Source: Trichoplax adhaerens (Eukaryota > Placozoa > Uniplacotomia > Trichoplacea > Trichoplacidae). Taken from it: DNA of 64,000 nucleotides. Positions 11,536 to 25,200 of the stretch are shown here, piece by piece (position 1 is the first letter of the stretch; each line of letters begins with the position of its first letter). The DNA is taken from the NCBI RefSeq assembly GCF_000150275.1, contig NW_002060949.1, forward strand, positions 4,835,193 to 4,899,192. The letters run 5' to 3'. The notes under the pieces are model-generated. The model was not told the origin of the DNA. It ran no database searches and was given only the letters and a program-made list of their open reading frames with translations. The translations under genes were made by a program, and so were the position numbers.

Positions 11536-13614
11536 TATTTAGGTATACGTTAACAGACTCCAACTCAATTTTTGAACTCCGAACCGTCCAGCAGCCAAGA
11601 ACGTTAGATCAATATTTTACTTGCTGCAGGCAGAGTACCGGCGCCAGCTGTGCTGCAGTCGCGCTTTACGTGACTGCAGTCTAATCAGAGACTCGTTCGT
11701 CTCTAGTATGGTCACGGCTTCCGTCCAGTACATTTTACAGTCCTGTCTAATAATACAGAGTACAGTATACTGTATAGTGTTGGTATAAAGTGTACTGTAC
11801 AGTAAAGTACAGTATAGAACAGTAGGTATAAATTATACCGTAGAAGCATTTCTGCATACTGTATCTGCAAATTCTACTGTACTGTGCAGCCAATATTTAG
11901 TTATAAAACACTCAAAAAATTATTTACAGTTCATAATTTTAGTTTTAAAATTTGGGGAGTAATCCATGACATTTATTCTACAAAATATGGACGTGATGCG
12001 TATATCAGTCTCTGCCCATATTACCACATCTAAATGGTGTATCTGGATAGACTGTACTGCACATTCGAGTGTACAGCAGACCCTTCCATCAATTCTACGA
12101 GTACTCAATGGCTACTCTTTAATGGCACAGCATTTAGTCAGCGATTCATGAGACTAATAGTTTTAGTCTCAGAAGTCCCTGATTGAGTCATGGACTACTA
12201 AAAATATGCATAGTTAGCAATTTCAGTCCATGATTTAGTCTACGTCTAACTGTCCCACACCTACATACTATAACGGTATGTACTGTATTAATTAAACATT
12301 CTACTATGCCGGCCCTCCAATTATAATATGATAATTATACGAGTACTAAATGACGACTCTCCAATGGCACAACATTTAGTCAGCGATTCCTGAGACTAAT
12401 AGTTTTAGTCTTAAAAGTCCCTGATTGACTTATTGCAGTCAAAGCGGGGTGATTGTGACTTTCAATTTATTTCTACAGCAAAATTGGCAATCCCAGTATA
12501 TCAATTTTATATTAATAAACTGAACGAATATAAATTGAAATATATCGATCGCGTTGGGCTATGATATTGTTGAATAACCCTAGGTATGGAATAGGGCAAA
12601 TTGCACATCATAAAGTGGATCAATGCCGTTTACTATTTCTGATCTTTTGAATATTTTGGTATATTTACGGCAGTTGAGAACTTCATTGACTCTATAGGAT
12701 ATAATTTAGACTAGTACTGTACTACGGTATTTCTTCCAATAGGCATTAAAACAGTATATCTCGATTCAAAAAGCACAGAACAGCAGACCTTAACTATTAT
12801 CTTTTCATACGAGTACATAGAAATTGGCTGACAGAAACGGAGTGTTCTGTAGATGCGTGGCTAGGCAGGAAAATGGCTGTGTTTTGAAAGACATAAAACA
12901 TAATGTGGCCTGAGCCATATCCCAAATAGATCACAATACGGATACACTGGAAAATACGCCCAGCCATGTACACAAATCGCAGAGAATATGCAAATAAGGT
13001 TACAAACATAGCACAGTTGAGCATAGGACTTTTGCTAATACGATTCTCTCGGGAGAAGAGTAATTGAAGCAATACATTCTGATTATGCTATCCACAACAC
13101 TTCTCTATCTTAGTCGAAACTTGATATATTGTACATACAATACATACTGTACGTTTTGGCAATAGTACTGTAGTCCAAGCGGGGCTAAATTAAGTTATTT
13201 TATTTAGCCATAATGATAAAGTTGCAATTTTAGGACAACGTCGGTGGGGCATTTTATAAACAATTGACAATGATGTTTTCTCATATCACTTACTGGTGTA
13301 TACGCGTACATAAATATTGCAGTTAGACTTACCTGAGTCTCTAACTCTCTATTAATATAGGAGCACAACACGTTCGTTATGCATTAGTGTGCATGTAGAC
13401 TGCATTTTAACAGAGGCATATAATAATAAATATTTAATTTATCTAAGAACAAACAGATCTCAACTTGCGGAACTCGTGTAAAAGTCGAAAATAATGTACC
13501 ATTAGGTCAAAATATGAAAGTAGGTTAAAGTGAACACTATCATAGTCCAAGTTTTACAAATGGAGTCAATTTCGGAAAGTGTTATTCGATAATATGAATA
13601 GCTTCGAATGTATC
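11536..13614. promoter_or_regulatory. upstream region of PGAM5-1 with a GC-richer patch and palindrome-rich DNA
   Basis: Directly upstream of the PGAM5-1 start (minus strand), 11560-11720 is clearly less AT-rich than its surroundings and carries CTGCAG and GGCGCC palindromes, as expected for a compact promoter. From about 11740 to 11890 the sequence is built from overlapping ACTGTA/TACAGT words. The remainder to 13614 holds a duplicated block (listed separately) and the 3' flank of SVOP-like gene A. The open frames at 11920-12108, 11966-12151 and 12797-13072 show no recognisable domain. Promoter role is inference. Confidence 0.4.
12099..12429. repeat. duplicated block of about 90 bp (12099-12190 and 12341-12429)
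   Basis: Both copies share GAGTACT.AATG, then CATTTAGTCAGCGATTC, TGAGACTAATAGTTTTAGTC and AGTCCCTGATTGA. Each contains the near-palindrome GAGACTAATAGTTTTAGTCTC-like core, so each copy could fold into a hairpin. Separated by about 150 bp of unrelated sequence. Possibly two copies of a small non-autonomous element. Confidence 0.75.
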
Positions 13615-16600
13615 TTACAGACTCGACGAAATTTCCATATCTTTTGATTCCTAATAGAATTTATATGTGCAATATTAAAAAGGAATATTCGCTATAAGAA
13701 TAGTATTAATATCAAACTTCTTTCTACTGTAGCCTGTTGATAACAAAGAGCTCAGTATTGAATAGTATCTTGATTCTATTGTCATCTCCATTATAAAAAC
13801 TGTCCAATTTGCATATCAGCAATTAATCAAAATGAGACATTAAATGGCAAACCTGCATTATACGTCCTTTAGTTTCTATTGGGAGAAGCATCGCAGAAAT
13901 TCCTCCCGCGAAGGAAATGCAAGCGTAAATGCTTAACGCTAAGATATCGGAAACCGGTAACATTACCTACACAGTAGATCAAAACATGATAAGTTGGTAA
14001 TTTAACGAACTACCTTGTACGAAAGCTATTTTATAATTTTCGCTAGTGAAAAAACGTTTTTATCGAAAATATTTCACTTGCATACAATACAATTAGCAAA
14101 GGTGGGATAGTCCTTAAGTATACACGATATCATATTTTAAAAATAAACCAGGAACATTGCCTTCCATTACAATCGAATATTGCAGTTTTTGCTACAACCT
14201 GAGCTAAAAATGGTGTAATCATTGCACCAATTCGAGCGAAACTGCTGCAAAATCCAAGGCCTAGTGCTCTAAATGTTGTTGGATAAACCTATAATTAAGC
14301 CAAATGGGGAATATCAATAACGCCATGTTTGTAATTAGCACAGTTTTTACTACGATACCTAAGCACTCAAGATAGTCATTCTACTTCAGAATATATTTCA
14401 TGATTAAAAGCTAAAGTATAACTGTAATCATTCTATCGTTCTAATATTTAAATTTCATTCCGCTTTATTCGGTTCTTAGCTATCAAACAAATTTCACGAC
14501 CCCTATAATGCTAATTTGTGATAATTACTATTTTCATTAAGAAGTTGATACTGATAGATAGACAGTATTTGTAGAATTTTAAAAACATATTTTAACAAAT
14601 CACCTCAGGGGTATAAACATAGGCTACTTGAAAGGCTCCAGAAATAAGCGCTCGGACACAAAATATAAGGATTGTCTTCGGTACCCTAGTGGTGCAGATA
14701 ATAGTTAATAAATGTATGCAAGTGCGAAAACTATTATAACTGAATATAGTAAATCTGAATTATAATTACTACGTTAAAGTTTTACATTTACATATCTTTA
14801 TGTCATTCATCGTGAGCGTTCATTTTATGAGTAATTTATAAAGTAATTAAACTATTTTCACTAACAATGAATTGATATTACCTTGCACTGCATATTATTA
14901 GCATGAATAAGAATACTCCAGCAAGCGAAAATTGTAAGCATAACGCCTTCTTTCTCCCCAATTGCTCAACAATCAGGAATGCAAATATCATCCCTTAAGA
15001 AATAAAAAATTAAACAAAAAATAACGTTGAATTTTAATCACTAATTAGATATCAAATTTAAGCAATCAATCATGGCTACTGTTATAGAATTATATTCTGA
15101 ACTATCAATGTTTTTAAAGTAAAAAAATTTAGCAAAACAAATTAGCATACGAATATACTGACCAGGGAACTCGGAGACGGTTGTAATTACAATATTACGA
15201 TAGTCATCACTTGATAGTGGCTTACATATGCATCCGTGAATAGAATTTTCTCCATTACCTAAATGTATTTAAATATTTAAGTCACCGTTAACTACCAAAC
15301 AATGCTTCATAAGACAGCTACAATTCTAGTATTTCGAAAAGTAAAATTGTTGCGCTTAGACAATATTAATGTACATTAGGAAACAGCTGCTTAATACTTA
15401 TGGCTTACCGCATCTATCCACCGTGTATAACACTGGAGTCATTAAAATTATTCCATAATACAGTGCCGCAGCAGAAAACCTGTCCAAATATGACAGTAAT
15501 GAATAATACCGAGTAATCCTCATATTAAACTTACTCAACAATTTTACGAGTGATGGCTTCAATTGTACTGTATTGTTCTATATACAAACAATAGTTACCA
15601 AATTGACCACATCAATAAAGTTGTTTTCGTATAAGGAGGTTTCAGTAAATCCCAAATTCGTCCACGAGTTCCCTAAATAAATAACGTCATTCCTCTTTAA
15701 TCTAAAATTTATGCATTGACCAAATCTAGGCTTCTAGTCATCACGTAGAGACTTTTGTTTGCTTGAATGTCCAAAAAGAACATCCAATATACTTTTACTA
15801 CCTTGCTAGGCAATTTTATATCTTCACTATACCAGGACTTCCTATTTGCTGTCGCAACATTATGCAAAACTGACATAGCTTCTGAGCGTTGACCGGATAT
15901 TAACAAATATCGTGGTGACTCTGGAATAATCTATAGTCAATTGTAAAAGTAATTAAGATACGTATTTTATTTACAAGCGATAATATCTATATATTGATAG
16001 CATACCTTATACAGAAAACAGAAAACTAGGCAAGGTAGGCTAGAAAAAGCTACTAAATATCTCCAACCAAGGGTAGGCATAACAATAAAGGCTAGAATAA
16101 CTTCGAAACTTGCTCCAATCGACCAAAATGACTAAGAGATTGAGAAAGAATTATACGTCTCTGTTATTATAGTAAATGAAATGACGATAAAATATTATAA
16201 TTCAGCTATGCAGCGAAGTAGAAAACTGTACTTGGAGAAAGACAATTGATCTAGCTCGAGCTTTGACAGGCAAGAATTCACTATAGAGAGTAACCCTGTA
16301 GATTCATGGAAGATAATATAAGCGTTACATAGTTTAACATAATGTGTAATCAAACAGTACAATATGCGTAAACACGTCTATCTGTAACATTCTTAAGTCA
16401 ATATATAATAGTAATCTAATTAGGGAAATGATCGCTATTTTAATTGTATAGACGATGTAATTTAGAGGTAAGTCGTGGCAGTAAAGTTTTATCTATAATC
16501 ATAATTTACTATACTTTTGAATTGTACAAGTTTAGTGCAACATCTTACGCTTGTGCAGCACCAGAAATACCAAAACCGGTTATTGTTCGTGTAAATATAA

Positions 16601-19600
16601 CCCAAAAATAGCTAGGAGATAGAGCGCATAATATTCCATAAAAGAAAGTGCAGAAACTGGAAGACAATAACCCCTGTAATGCAATGTTGATTGTAGGATT
16701 ACTCATTTGACTTTATTTACTAGAAATGTTATCGTCTATCAGGAGCTACTAATTTTACTAGAGCTATATATTTTAAAATTTAATTTATCATCTTCATCTA
16801 TTAATGGCAATATATAATTATAGATCAATTCGTATGTACTATTTTGCGTCCGTATATATCTGCCAACCAGCCCCAAATTGGTGCTCCGATACCAAAGCCC
16901 ATAAAGACCACCTATTATAGATTGGATTATATTATATTTTAAGAATTTGATAAGTGAATAGTATAAATATTTTCATATAAAAATAATTACGATTTTAGCT
17001 GATTATACCGTCGTTATAAAGGCTTCCTGCCATGATGAAAGATACCATTCACAAAGGAGAACTGGACCAATGACGGATAATAGCATCATTTCCATGGCAT
17101 CTACGGCCTAATACACAAATACGTGAGATTGACTGAATATTGATAATGTATGGGTTGAGTTCTATGTGGTTAACATTTTATAGTATAAAAATTGTTAGCA
17201 ATGGATCTATACTGATTGCACTTAAAGTATAGCGTAGCACTGTTTCCTCCTGAGCGGTACTATATAAATGGTAATCTCGATATTTATATTAGAACTAGAA
17301 TCGTGTTATGTTTATTTCTGTAAGCAAACTCGGTAGATGCTAAGATAACCATGTCTACGTAACCTACATCGCATAACTGTAAATTAATTTTGTGCAATCT
17401 GCGATCAAATACTGCGCGTATATACTCGTACGTGTAATAACCCTAGCTCTCGTCCATTTTAAAGCATTAATATAACTAGCTTGCATATAGCTAACTTATT
17501 ACTTGCCATTAATATTTAAGGTACTGCTCCTAGTTTACTGCTAGATTAAAGGTAGTCATATGTAAACAAGTGCAAATTTGAAAAGCTCACTATAAGTCCA
17601 TATTAAAATGAAACCGTATAACTATACCAAGTTTAAACTTGCAATAATCCATCAAGTACCGTCAAGATAAAGAAATCTTGTATTTTTAAAATGGCAAATT
17701 ATCTTAATTAATTAGTGCATTAATTAGTGCAACTACAGTATGTATCATAAGATTAAACAGGATTAATATATTCGTGTATTACATTACATATATACATAAA
17801 ATACATACTAACCCAGGCACATCCCATTACAAACGTCAATCGTATTTGATATTTTCCAAATCCTAATGAATTAATTACTTCTCCAAGAGTGGTTGAATCA
17901 TCTAAGGATTGAATGAAAGGAAACCAGTTATAACTAAAATATAGGAATATTCTTAATGATAGCAATACAGTCAGTCTATTTTGTAGGACGCCTATATTCA
18001 ATTTGCTTCTTTGTATTTTAGACTGGACTTTGGGTAAAATATTATCAATGGTGTTGTCTTTTTAATGACTGTTAGAAAGTGACGATATGGCTATATTTGT
18101 ATTTATAACGGTATATATCCTACCACTAAATATACCGTCTTTCCTAAATAAATACTGCTATTACTAAGGAATATAATATCAATGACAGTTATAAACGTAT
18201 TCGATGATAGCATTAAAGCTTTAGTAGGTGTTATAAACGTACCATATACTAACACGGGATTTAAGACTATAGCGAGGCATTTAAGATCTATCCATTAATT
18301 CGACCATTTACAGTTAGTTAATGAAGTCACTTAGCATTTGATTTATTTTTGGCGTGGTCTGATGTTTACCCAACTTTCAACAGTTCATGGAGGTCGAAAT
18401 TTTTTCTGATTGCAAGATTTAAAATTTACAAGGATACTAACTCTTTGCGTTAGTGTAAAATGTCTACGCCATAGTACAGTAGTATTCAGTCTGGCAACGA
18501 GATATCGTAAAAGTAACAATCTATTCCGATGTGCTACATTTGTAGGAAGCGGATGTCCATTATACTGTAACTATTAAATAACGGCAGCATCAAATGACCA
18601 GAATGTAGCATCCAATACTTTAACTAACTCCGTTAGTAAGTAATCATTTTTATTTCATACGCCTATAGGCTACGACAATACTATAACATCAATACTATAG
18701 TAGACAAGTAGAACTGTACCTAACTTCATCATGACTACAGAAAAGTCTATAGTTTTTAAAAATTCTCGAAATTATACTTCATGTCAGCAGTTACGCCATT
18801 TGATCGAATAATGAAATTTTAAAGCCTTGTTCTTACCAAATAGGGATTGGCTCTGTTGATCATTTCTTCATTCCTTAGTACGTACAGTACAGTATATATG
18901 TACATGTAAATCCTACTTGACTGTAAAGGCCTGCGGATCTAAATTAAAAATACCCTCTAAATTACTCCAAGTTGTACTGCCGATAGTTGCTGCCCTTGAT
19001 GGGATAATGAAATCTTGAAAGCTTTGGTTTAGCTCAATATGAGAGATACAAAAGTAGCACTGCTTAAATGATCATTTGTTCATTTCTTAGTAATGACTTC
19101 GCTATAGAAAAGCTTGGAGTTTTAAAAAAAAAATCCACCGAATTGTATTCATGTCGATAATGATGGCATTGACCGAATAATGAAATTTCCAATGCCTTGT
19201 GTCGCCAAATCGAGATTGACCGTGTTATTCATTTATTCATTTCTTAACATAGACTTTAAGGTTCATAAATAAAGCAGGCAAATAGTGGCCGCATATTTGC
19301 CGTATATGATCTGACTTGACTACAGAAAGGCCTGTCATTTTAAAAACCCTGTAATTTGCATTGAATGTCCACCGTTGGGGCGTTTAACTGAACGACGAAA
19401 TTGTAAAAGCCGTGTCATCATCCAATCGAGACTGACTACGTTGATCATTTGTTCATTTCTTAGCATCAACAGGATTGAAAAATTAACTTAGTAAACTGAT
19501 TTCTATCTAGGCAATCTTTTATCGATCAATGTATACTTTGCTTGTAACTTAAAATAACATAATGTGATTTAAGATTAAAAGGATTTTTATCAATCTTATC

Positions 19601-19925
19601 GTCATCAAAACGAAGATAGGGTCTTGTACTGTACATTAATCTCGAACTCGTTACAAGATTAGCGCTATGGATATTTTCTACAAGAATACTGCAATAGCTC
19701 ACTTAACGGTGTTGAATCCAGATTTAATGCACAGTAGAATGCACAATCTATATCATGGCCTTTCCTAAAACTGTATTTGAACCTGTACAGTGTTTTAATG
19801 GCCTAGTGGATAATAATGGTTCTAAACATCAATAAAATGATTCTTTTCCTACCTTGATCTTCTAGCAAAGCATCCTGATCCACCGATGATCCTAAATTGT
19901 GCATAGCTACAGGGGTGGTCTCCAT
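13615..19925 (-). CDS. SV2-related (SVOP-like) MFS transporter, gene A (16 exons, 483 aa)
   Basis: Exons: 19925-19853, 17901-17813, 17107-17009, 16911-16840, 16673-16549, 16295-16232, 16131-16006, 15930-15802, 15672-15599, 15479-15409, 15258-15163, 14993-14882, 14685-14604, 14288-14199, 13966-13853, 13650-13615. Every junction keeps frame. A 12-helix major-facilitator carrier of the SV2/SVOP branch, likely moving organic ions or metabolites across a membrane; substrate unknown. Motifs in order: [21 protein letters not shown] (TM1 Asp-x-x-Glu); [10 protein letters not shown] (MFS motif A); [64 protein letters not shown] (across the exon 13/14 junction); LPIETKGR. A Cys-containing lumenal loop ([13 protein letters not shown]) precedes TM7. 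The last exon adds only [11 protein letters not shown]. The 36-nt terminal exon and the 73-nt first exon are less certain than the rest. The first intron (1.95 kb) holds a tandem-repeat array. Confidence 0.9.
18725..19475. repeat. degenerate tandem array, four copies of about 160-200 bp
   Basis: Recurring phrases include GACTACAGAAA.G.CT, CGAATAATGAAATTT, AA.GCCTTGT, GATTG and TTGATCATTTGTTCATTTCTTAG, near 18780, 18980, 19155 and 19370. The copies differ by many substitutions and small indels, so the array is old. It lies in intron 1 of SVOP-like gene A. Confidence 0.7.
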
Positions 19926-22288
19926 TGATGAAATAATAGCGAAATGATAGGAAAAAAGAAACCGTGTGTGTGGATGTAAATATATGCGTATTCGACTCTG
20001 TTAATAGAATGCAAGCTAGACTTATTTGCTGTGGAAGATTGACTATAACTTTTTTACTTAAAATTGAATTTCTTTATTATTCTGCCAACTCGATAGCTAT
20101 AGTATCGTAATCTATTGGTGAGTGCTATCAGTTACAGTTAATCAACATCCTTGAACGGCATCACTTGAATGCCAGAACCAACAAGTTTGAAGTATCATGT
20201 AGAAAGAATGTTCTAATCAAAAATCAGCTAAAGCAAATCCTCTCCGGATAGAAACTGCTACAGTCCAGGTCCAAATCGCAATTTCGCCGGCAAAATCTTT
20301 AACGATGACTGAATACACAACCTTACCACTAGTGAATTAGAGTAGTGTTACTATAGATTAGCGCCTAGCAATTGGAAAACGTTTTGATTGACTGATTTAT
20401 TGATTGAATGTGTTAATGACTTTTATTACTCTTTTTACTCTCTTACTTTAGTTACGTAAATAAATAAATAAATATATCCACTCTCGTATGTTACACACCT
20501 ACTATGCAGCATACGCTTAGAACACTGTATCGTACTACATACAGACTATGGTACTAAAAAGAAATGGTCACACACTGTGCACTTGCAAACAGTAGTAGAC
20601 GAGAGGTAAGAACGCGTTGCCAGTGGACAATTAGGATTGAAAGAAAAAATCAGAACGCAAAGTAAAAGTCTCTAACGCCTCCTTTCCTTAATAATATAGA
20701 GTAATTAGATACTGGTAGGATAGGTAAAAGAAATTATGCAAGGATTTTAGGCAAAAATGACAGAAACTAGCTTACACTCTCTCTGTATTGACAGTCGGCA
20801 TCATAGCCCTAGCAGTGGATCGCATACTCGAACTCCTTGAAGTATCCAATTAGTAATAAAGTAGTTTCTTCTAATCATGTCGTGGCTTAGAAAACCCTAG
20901 CTCAGAGCTTTGCTAACCCAAACCGCTATGAGTTCACTGTTCAATAGTTTCGTTAAACCTTAATAATAATATACAGTAAATAGATACTGGTAGGATTGGT
21001 AAAAGAAATTATACAAGGATTCTGGGCAAGAATGATAGGAACTAGCCTACACACTTTCTGTATTCACAGTCGGCATCGTAGTGGATCGCATACTCGAACT
21101 CCTTAAAGTCTCGAACGTCTCCTTTCCTTAATAATATACAGTAATTAGAGACTGGTAGGATAGGTAAAAGAAATTATACAAAGATTCTGGGCAAAAATGG
21201 CAGGAACTAGCTTACACACTCTCTGTATTGACGGCCAGCATCATAGCCCTAGCAGTGGATCATATACTCGAACTCCTTGAGTATCCAATTAGTAATAAAA
21301 TAATTTCTTCTAATCATGTCGTGGCTTAAGGAAGCCCTAGCTAAGACTTTTGCTAACCCAAACCGCTATGAGATTCACTGTTCAATAGTTAAGTCATCGG
21401 TGGCGGATTAAATCTGATCTCACTGCTCTACTATACTGTACATTCGGTGTAGTCACAATCATAAACTGGCATCTTTCTACTCAGAGGTTGGTACACCATG
21501 ATGTAGAAAGCAAGAAATTGAATGTACACAGTACTGTAAATCCCTTAGTTGTGATTGCGTACTGATGTAAAATATGGAAATGCATTTGGTATGGTACGCT
21601 AAGTTAACATTATAAAATAATAAATATAAGTACAATATATCTGAATTAAGTGCATAGATATCTAACATGGCAACAGCCTTACTTAACCGTAGCTCAGTAA
21701 CATTATATATATAACATTCATCTGCATAGCGTGATCAAGGACTGCAATCTTCTCCAACTGATATGGACATGTAAAATCGTCTACAAATGGCAGACTCGTC
21801 AATTTAATCAAAATATCATGCATTCCAGCAAGAGTTGATCGTAACCGATAGCTAGTTATTTCCGCCATCAAGCCAGACAAACAAACATCATTATACGAAA
21901 CGACCATTCAATAGAATAAAATGAAATTATTTTAATGGCGAAAATTGTATCTGCCAAAGATAAAACGATTTAAAGGATATCAATATTCAAAATTTTAGTA
22001 CTCCCTTGTATTGCCCTCTCTGGTGAAAATTGAATAGCTGGGTTGATTTAAGTTACTATCATAAATATATTCGTAAATTAGCTATGCAAACACAGAATGG
22101 CCTTTGATCATGGATGATATTACGCAGCTTAATTAAACGAAGCACAAATAAGTATTAGTTTAAAGTATGAGTAGTGATAAATAATCAGTTCATGGGTATT
22201 ATTATACTAGAATATAAATATCAATTTCATAGATCAGGCTTGATAGCAAGTGGTCCACTTCATTTAATAATTAATATATCATAATATT
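19926..22288. other. intergenic stretch between SVOP-like genes A and B
   Basis: Contains the 20666-21391 tandem repeat and presumably the gene A promoter. Minus-strand open frames at 21477-21668 and 21683-21907 have no motif or obvious splice partners. A run of TAAATAAATAAATAAATA lies near 20456-20475. Nothing else supported. Confidence 0.5.
20666..21391. repeat. tandem repeat, unit about 285 bp, three copies (middle one shortened)
   Basis: Copies begin near 20666, 20956 and 21105. All share CTTAATAATATA.AGTAA, AGA.ACTGGTAGGAT, GGTAAAAGAAATTAT.CAA, and ACTCGAACTCCTT. Copies 1 and 3 also share the downstream half with CTAATCATGTCGTGGCTTA and AACCCAAACCGCTATGAG; copy 2 lacks it and is about 150 bp. 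Copies are close in sequence, so the array is fairly young. Located between SVOP-like genes A and B. Confidence 0.85.
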
Positions 22289-25200
22289 TCATAGTTTTTT
22301 GGACTCCTAGTAAATGCATAATATGAAAATATGTAGAAGAACATTAGACAATATAGTAAATATCAGATTGTTTTTTCTACGTAAAAAGTATCTCATTACG
22401 AAATATCGCCATGAAGTTGCAAAGTCGACAATAATTATACTATGGCTAGAACAGCATGATAAATTAATGACAAACCCGCATATTGAGTCCTTGAGTCTCT
22501 ATTGGAAGAAGGATAGCAGAAATAGCCCCCACGCAAGAAATGAACGCGTAAATGCATAGTGCTAAGATATCAGATACTGGTAGCATTACCTAAAAGATTA
22601 GAAAATATGGTAAATTAAAGCTTCAGTTGATTGATTAATATCTGAGAGGGCAATTCTACCTTAGCTCTCTTTAGTACAAATCACTTTTGCCAATATTATT
22701 GCATTTTTTTATAAATGATAATCTTAGTAAAGGCGTACAGTCTATAGGTACAATATTTAAGAATTAATCAAGATCCAATTTTCATTTATAAAAATTGTTT
22801 TGCTAAGACCTGAGCTAGAAACGGGGTAACCATTGCGCCAATACGAGCGAAACTGCTGCAAAGTCCAAGTCCTATAGCTCTAAATGTTGTAGGATAAACC
22901 TGTACTCAAAACAATTAGGAAAGCAAATTACATTAGCTTACATAACCGGTGTAGTATTTTATCCCCAAAACCCAGGCAATTACGGGCGGTTAATATAATT
23001 GGAAATAGAATTTATAGTTAAGTATCGTACTAAAATGTGATAATAATTACTAATATTATTATTTTGTTTTATTCTTACATTATACCATTCTGCTACATTT
23101 CGATTTCTAATTTACCAAAGCAATGTAACAAACTTATAATATTGAGAAGTCTGTAGGTTGCCATTTATGGACTGATATTATTGATTAATTATAGCAAGAG
23201 CTTATTTAACAATTTTAACAAAATTACCTCAGGTGTATAGACATAGGCTACTTGGAAGGCTGCGGAAATAAGTGCTCGAATACAAAATATAAGAACTGTT
23301 TTCGTTACCCTATAGTCACCACCAAAATTGATATATACAATATATATATATGAAAGAAGGGAAGTTACTTAAAGGATATATATATATAAAAGTTATAATT
23401 CTATGCACTTTTATATATAATTAACCTTAAATTTTGACTTTTAAAGAATTACTACAATAGCAAAATTATATGTTCTCTTCAGTAATAATATTACCTTGTA
23501 CTACAAATTATTAGCATGAAAAGAAACACCGCAGAGAGTAAAAATTGCAAACAAAGAGTCCTCTTTCTTCCTAATTTCTCAACCACCAGGAATGCAAATA
23601 TCATACCTTCGGAAACAGCATTGTACTAAATAACTGGTATTTGATCAACAGCAGGTAACTAATTGCATAATTTTTTTAATGCAGTAAAATGAATCATTTT
23701 TTTGTTGTTTATATCTTTTATGTAAACTTGTCAAGTATCGTAATAGTACTCACCGGGAAATTCAGCAATGGTCGTAATAACAATATTGCGATAATCATCA
23801 CTTGATAATGGCTTACATATGCAACTACGATTAGAACTATCTCTACTCCCTACAATGTCATTCAATAATATAATAATATGATTGATACCTAGAAAAAATA
23901 CTATATGAAATAGATAAAATATTGAGTATTTCGAGGAATAAAATCATTTAGAAACTAGTTATTTAGGAATATTAAACAGAATTTTACCACATCTATCCAC
24001 CGTGTACAACACTGGAGTCATTAAAATAATTCCATAATATAATGTTGCAGCGCAAAGCCTAGCGTATTCAAAGCAAACAGCATTATAAGAATGATACTGC
24101 CCCTTTTATTTATCTTAAAATTTAAGGTAAATTTAAGAGTTTTGTCATGGAATCATTCACACATCACTCATGTTATTCGTTTTCATCGTACTACTTTTAT
24201 AAATAAATGATAGTTACCAAATAGACCACATCAACAGCGTTGTTTTGGTATAAGGGGCTTTCAGCAAGTCCCAAATTTGTCCACGCGTTTCCTAAACAGA
24301 TAGTCATCATATGTATTTAAATTTGTACGGTATTTATCCAATGAAATAGCTCTGAGCTTCCCATCAATATATAGGAAATTTATTTAGTGTAAACTGCTAC
24401 TAATAACTCAAAATACCTTCTCTTACCTTACTGGGTAACTTTATATCTTTATTATGCCAAAGCTTTCTGTTCACTCTCGCAATGCTACGCAAAATTAATA
24501 TTGCTTTTGAACGTTGACCAGATATTAACAAATATCGTGGTGACTCGGGAATAATCTATTATTAATTTAATTGTAGTAATTTAGATAGAGCATTTTAAAA
24601 ATTGATAACATTCATATATCTATAGCATACCTTATACATAAAGCAGAAAGCAAGGCATGGTAAGCTAGAAAAAGCTACGAGGTATCTCCAGCCAAGGGTA
24701 GGCATAACAATTAAGGCTAGGATAACCTCAAAATTGGCTCCGAGTGACGAGAATAACTGAGAGATCACCAAAATATGTATAAATGTAGTTGGTAGCAGAT
24801 ATATCGATAGTCAATTATTATCGCTAAGTAAATCTCTTAACCAAACGAAAATTTAAAAACCTTACTTGGAGAAAGACAACCGACCTAGCTCGAGTTTTGA
24901 CGGGCAAGAATTCGCTATAAAGTGTAACTCTTTAGATTCATGAAAAAATATGCATGCGGATATACATTAATTTGATAAGTAATCAAGTTTAATCATATAA
25001 CATTAAATTTACATAGGTACACATATAGTTAGGTTATCAATTATTAAAGCGATAATATATATACTCGTATTTATAACTGTATCTTACGCTTGTGCGGAAC
25101 CTGATATGCCAAAACCAGCTAATCCTCTTGTAAGTACAATCCAGAAATAACTAGGAGACATTGCACATAACAGCCCATAAAAAAAAGTCCAAAATGTGGA

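Noticed and set aside
12797-13072. 91-codon minus-strand open frame
   Set aside because: No motif, no partner exons, and it lies in the 3' flank of SVOP-like gene A. AT-rich DNA gives such frames by chance.
21683-21907. 74-codon minus-strand open frame as an extra exon of SVOP-like gene B
   Set aside because: No acceptor in the right phase and no similarity to transporter C-termini; the ESKKL exon at 22289-22306 explains the gene end better.
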